Positions 62,087 through 64,000 of a DNA stretch of 64,000 nucleotides are shown piece by piece. The DNA is taken from NCBI GenBank assembly GCA_942493325.1, contig OW818689.1, positions 1,364,001 to 1,428,000 of the forward strand. Direction: 5' to 3'. Positions within the stretch are counted from its first letter, which is position 1. Each line of letters begins with the position of its first letter. The notes under the pieces are model-generated. The model was given only the letters and a program-made list of their open reading frames with translations. It was not told the DNA's origin and did no database searches. Both the position numbers and the translations under genes were made by a program. The stretch comes from JAAFHB01 sp942493325. GTDB taxonomy: Bacteria; Bacteroidota; Bacteroidia; Bacteroidales; Prolixibacteraceae.

Positions 62087-62431
62087 ATGCCAGGAATGAA
62101 TATGTGGTCAGATGAATTTGACGGTGCCATTACGATTTGCAACTGTGAAGGGATAATCACCTATATGAATGATAATTCCCAAAAACAGTTTCAAAAATAT
62201 GGCGGAATTGATCTGGTTGGAACAAGCCTGCTCGATTGCCATCCCGAACCTGCGCGTTCGAAACTGGCCGGCATGTTAAAATCCCCGGTTTCGAATACCT
62301 ATACAACGGAAAAATCAGGTGTTAAAAAAATCATTCACCAGACCCCTTTATACGAAGAGGGTGTTTTTAGCGGATTAATCGAAATATCTTTCGAGCTCCC
62401 GCAACCCATCCCTCATTTTATCCGCGGTTGA
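62087..62431 (+). CDS. Single PAS-domain protein
   Basis: A 114-residue protein that is essentially one PAS domain: GAITICNCEGIITYMNDNSQ (start of a PAS core), GGIDLVGTSLLDCHPEPARS and FSGLIEISFELP. The heme- or flavin-binding residues cannot be assigned. No output domain follows, so it may act as a small sensor that binds a partner. It begins seven bases after the repeat protein, probably on the same transcript. A likely companion role is inference. Confidence 0.8.
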   Translation: MPGMNMWSDEFDGAITICNCEGIITYMNDNSQKQFQKYGGIDLVGTSLLDCHPEPARSKLAGMLKSPVSNTYTTEKSGVKKIIHQTPLYEEGVFSGLIEISFELPQPIPHFIRG

Positions 62432-62457
62432 TAAATTCATTTTTTTTCATAACTTTG
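62428..62457 (+). promoter_or_regulatory. Promoter of the HEPN/MNT remnant
   Basis: TTG (62428-62430), a 19-base spacer and TAACTTTG (62450-62457) fit the Bacteroidota consensus closely. The -7 box ends only four bases before the ATG at 62462, so a transcript from it would be nearly leaderless for that frame. Confidence 0.65.
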
Positions 62458-62461
62458 GAAT

Positions 62462-62557
62462 ATGGAAAGTACAAATTTTGATAGGGACAAATTTGTTAAC
62501 TATTGGATTAGTAGTTCTGACGAGGATTTTGAAACCATGATCGCACTATGGATATAG
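62462..62557 (+). pseudogene. Truncated HEPN-domain gene
   Basis: A 31-codon frame (STNFDRDKFVNYWISSS, then DEDFETMIALWI and stop) matching only the N-terminus of HEPN proteins that partner nucleotidyltransferase (MNT) antitoxins. About 90-100 residues of the HEPN helical bundle, including the R-x4-6-H active site, are missing. The frame overlaps the MNT start at 62548 by ten bases. The piece can no longer make a working HEPN protein. Confidence 0.7.
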
Positions 62558-62865
62558 GAATTAATACGAAAGTAAAAGAATATATTGAATCTGTTGCAAA
62601 GCAGCAGCCAGGTTTAGTTTCTGCATATTTATTTGGTTCTTATGCAAAAAACATGGATCAATCAGAAAGTGATATAGATGTGGCTTTAGTAATTGATGAA
62701 TTGTCTGATAGTGATAGATTTGATACGCAAGTGAGGTTGATGTTACTGGCGGCCAAAATCGATAATAGAATTGAGCCTCATCCAATTTCAAAACATGATC
62801 TCAATTCAAACAATCCATTTGCGGTTGAAATCAGAAGAACGGGAATCGAGATAAAAGTAAAATAA
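62548..62865 (+). CDS. MNT-type nucleotidyltransferase (HEPN partner)
   Basis: A 105-residue minimal nucleotidyltransferase. The motif is LFGSYAKNMDQSESDIDVAL, where GS and the DxD aspartates form the metal-nucleotide site. In HEPN/MNT modules this protein AMPylates and neutralises the HEPN RNase. Here the HEPN gene just upstream is cut short (previous entry), so the enzyme has no known target in view. It could be acting on a HEPN toxin elsewhere, or be drifting. Family assignment is secure. Confidence 0.85.
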   Translation: MDIGINTKVKEYIESVAKQQPGLVSAYLFGSYAKNMDQSESDIDVALVIDELSDSDRFDTQVRLMLLAAKIDNRIEPHPISKHDLNSNNPFAVEIRRTGIEIKVK

Positions 62866-62933
62866 TAATTTGCTTTTAAAAGGCCAGATTGAATCGAAGA
62901 TCAACGAAGCTAATAGCCATTAAATAATAATTC

Positions 62934-63023
62934 AACCCGTACCGGGTTGTTTCTGCGTTATGTCCATTTCCCCCAGTTCCGCAAGCTACACTGGGGGTCA
63001 TTAACATTCAACTCCTTCGGAGT
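62934..63023. repeat. Palindromic element related to the 178-bp repeat
   Basis: AACCCG-TAC-CGGGTT (62934-62948), CCCCCAGT pairing with ACTGGGGG (62970-62977, 62990-62997), then GGGGTCATTAACATTCAA and ACTCC-TTC-GGAGT (63011-63023). Order and spacing copy the 3' half of the elements at 34081 and 34578, including the C(UUCG)G hairpin. The gap 62866-63200 holds nothing else. Confidence 0.75.
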
Positions 63024-63200
63024 ATTTACACCTCAATTAAGTTAAATTCGGAAGTTAGTTATATAGTAGGTTGCCATTTAAAATAAGGTCTAAGGAAAAG
63101 GCAGTCAATGTTATTTGAATAGGAAAATATGACACTATTACATACCTATGACTTAGAGTCAATTCAAAAAAAATAATTCAAAACATTTTCTTAAAAGAAT

Positions 63201-63677
63201 TCAGGAAGTTATCTCCTCGTTAAGTTCGAATATTGCTTCGATCTCGACCGGAACATTTTCAGGAAGGCTTCCTACTCCGACGGCACTGCGGACACCAATT
63301 CCATTTATATGTCCGAAAACTTCAGCAAACAACTCGCTGCATCCATTAATGACATAAGGTTGTTTTTCGAAATCGGTGGTTGCATTTACCATACCGAAAA
63401 CTTTAATCACACGTTTTACCCGGTTAAGACTTCCCAGGCTGGCAATCAATGTAGACAATATTGTAAGTCCGGCCTGGTATGCAGCAAGTTTGCCCGCTTC
63501 CTGGTCTATATCCTTACCTATCTTTCCCCGCTGAAGCGTTCCGTCAGTATTCACCGGCAAATGTCCGGATACATAAATATGATTACCGACCTTCAAAAGC
63601 GGGGTATACACTCCTTTAGGTTCGGGTGCCGGTGGCAATACTATGTTAAGCGCTAAAAATCTTGATTCGTTATCCAT
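63201..63677 (-). CDS. RidA (YjgF/YER057c/UK114) family protein
   Basis: A 158-residue protein of the RidA group, which deaminates reactive enamine/imine intermediates of amino-acid metabolism or acts as a related small-molecule binder. Family motifs are GNHIYVSGHLPVNTDG, AAYQAGLTILSTLIASLG, VIKVFGMVNAT and RSAVGVGSLPENVPVEIEAI. The usual catalytic arginine of the RSAV-type block is present (GVRSAVGVGSLP). It is cytoplasmic, trimeric in the family. A -7 box at 63704-63711 lies 27 bases upstream. Confidence 0.93.
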   Translation of the reverse strand: MDNESRFLALNIVLPPAPEPKGVYTPLLKVGNHIYVSGHLPVNTDGTLQRGKIGKDIDQEAGKLAAYQAGLTILSTLIASLGSLNRVKRVIKVFGMVNATTDFEKQPYVINGCSELFAEVFGHINGIGVRSAVGVGSLPENVPVEIEAIFELNEEITS

Positions 63678-63703
63678 GATATTTGTATTTTTAATTAGCC
63701 TGA

Positions 63704-63711
63704 CAAAATTA
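63704..63711 (-). promoter_or_regulatory. -7 promoter element (TAATTTTG) of the RidA gene
   Basis: On the minus strand TAATTTTG fits TAnnTTTG about 27 bases before the start. No -33 partner is visible. Confidence 0.45.
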
Positions 63712-63758
63712 AGAAAACATTGCGACGAATGATTGCAGATAACAGGCTTGTTTTGTAT

Positions 63759-64000
63759 CTACAACTGAATGATCAGCACCATTTTTTGTGAATCACGCAG
63801 CACCTCGACATGGATTGTTTCACCATGTTTGAGCTGATTTAACCTGAACATATAGTCCTGTATGTTGTTCACAGATTTACCGTTAATCGAAATAATAATA
63901 TCTCCTTTTTTCATACCTCCGATTGCAGCCGGTCTACCGGGAGTGACCAGGTCAGCCCGCAAGCCATTTTTGATATTACCTGCAAAGTCAGGCATAATTC
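63759..64000 (-). CDS. C-terminal PDZ domain of a larger protein (5' end outside window)
   Basis: The frame is open to the right edge. The ~80 visible residues are a PDZ domain: RADLVTPGRPAAIGGMKKGD, IIISINGKSVNNIQDYMF and VEVLRDSQKMVLIIQL at the C-terminus. PF13180-like PDZ tails of this type end M28 aminopeptidases, S41 and similar secreted peptidases in Bacteroidota; an M28 peptidase is my best guess (FAGNIKNGLRADLV fits). The catalytic part lies beyond the window, so the identity is not proved. Confidence 0.7.
   Translation of the reverse strand, partial: IMPDFAGNIKNGLRADLVTPGRPAAIGGMKKGDIIISINGKSVNNIQDYMFRLNQLKHGETIHVEVLRDSQKMVLIIQL

Noticed and set aside
4840..63085. 16-base identity (TTGCCATTTAAAATA region) shared near 4840 and 63070
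   Set aside because: Too short and AT-rich to call a repeat.
1..64000. tRNA, rRNA, riboswitch, transposase and phage genes
   Set aside because: None found by eye; no clover-leaf, ribosomal or integrase motifs were seen, though a weak tRNA could be missed without a search tool.

Overview
The window looks like chromosomal DNA of a Bacteroidota bacterium, probably near the Bacteroidales/Marinilabiliales. Seen evidence: several genes are preceded by the phylum's -7 promoter element (TAnnTTTG), three of them with a well-spaced TTG-type -33 element; the order rpmB-rpmG-DUF4295-ftsY-rimO is typical of the phylum; carbohydrate enzymes and sulfatases with export signals are abundant; and Shine-Dalgarno motifs are mostly absent. 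I see no rRNA, tRNA, phage, transposase or CRISPR array.

Layout. 0-3.4 kb: the end of one GH2 beta-galactosidase and a complete second GH2 enzyme. 3.5-13.4 kb: a small Cys-containing protein, an acyl-ACP thioesterase, a membrane-anchored MutS-like ATPase, a zinc dehydrogenase, a secreted aldo/keto reductase, an M3 peptidase lipoprotein and a secreted protein of unknown role. 13.5-33.8 kb: mostly housekeeping (EamA transporter, ATP-grasp protein, argS, class I fumarase, valS, alanine dehydrogenase, aminotransferase, rimO, ftsY, DUF4295, rpmG, rpmB), plus two SRPBCC proteins and the remains of a toxin-antitoxin locus. 33.8-35.0 kb: a gene-free, repeat-rich block. 35-42.7 kb: CPBP protease, two lipoproteins, a PQQ-like propeller, a 42-bp tandem repeat, an unknown conserved protein and a PAS histidine kinase. 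42.9-58.6 kb: a carbohydrate locus on one strand with two sulfatases, a large FAD oxidoreductase, a Gfo/Idh oxidoreductase, a DUF1080 protein, a NagB-like isomerase/deaminase, a mannitol-1-phosphate-dehydrogenase-like protein, a PIG-L deacetylase, a GH106-like glycosidase and an EamA transporter. 58.7-64 kb: an RNA methyltransferase, a repeat protein with a degenerate GH16-like domain, a PAS protein, a HEPN/MNT module with a truncated HEPN gene, RidA and the end of a PDZ protein.

How the genes may work together. The 43-58 kb locus reads as desulfation and oxidative dismantling of a sulfated, possibly amino-sugar or rhamnose-containing glycan. The Gfo/Idh plus DUF1080 pair recalls 3-keto-glycoside cleavage, and the NagB-like and MtlD-like enzymes would handle the released sugars or sugar phosphates. 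There is no SusC/SusD pair in view. This is inference.

The most unusual content is non-coding: inverted pairs of heptanucleotide arrays, a duplicated 178-bp palindromic element with a related third copy, a duplicated 47-bp hairpin, a 42-bp tandem repeat, and several 8-10-bp periodic arrays. Two toxin-antitoxin loci have each lost most of the toxin (or HEPN) gene. Two essential-type genes next to each other (ftsY, DUF4295) each carry one extra base, which is more likely sequence error than biology.
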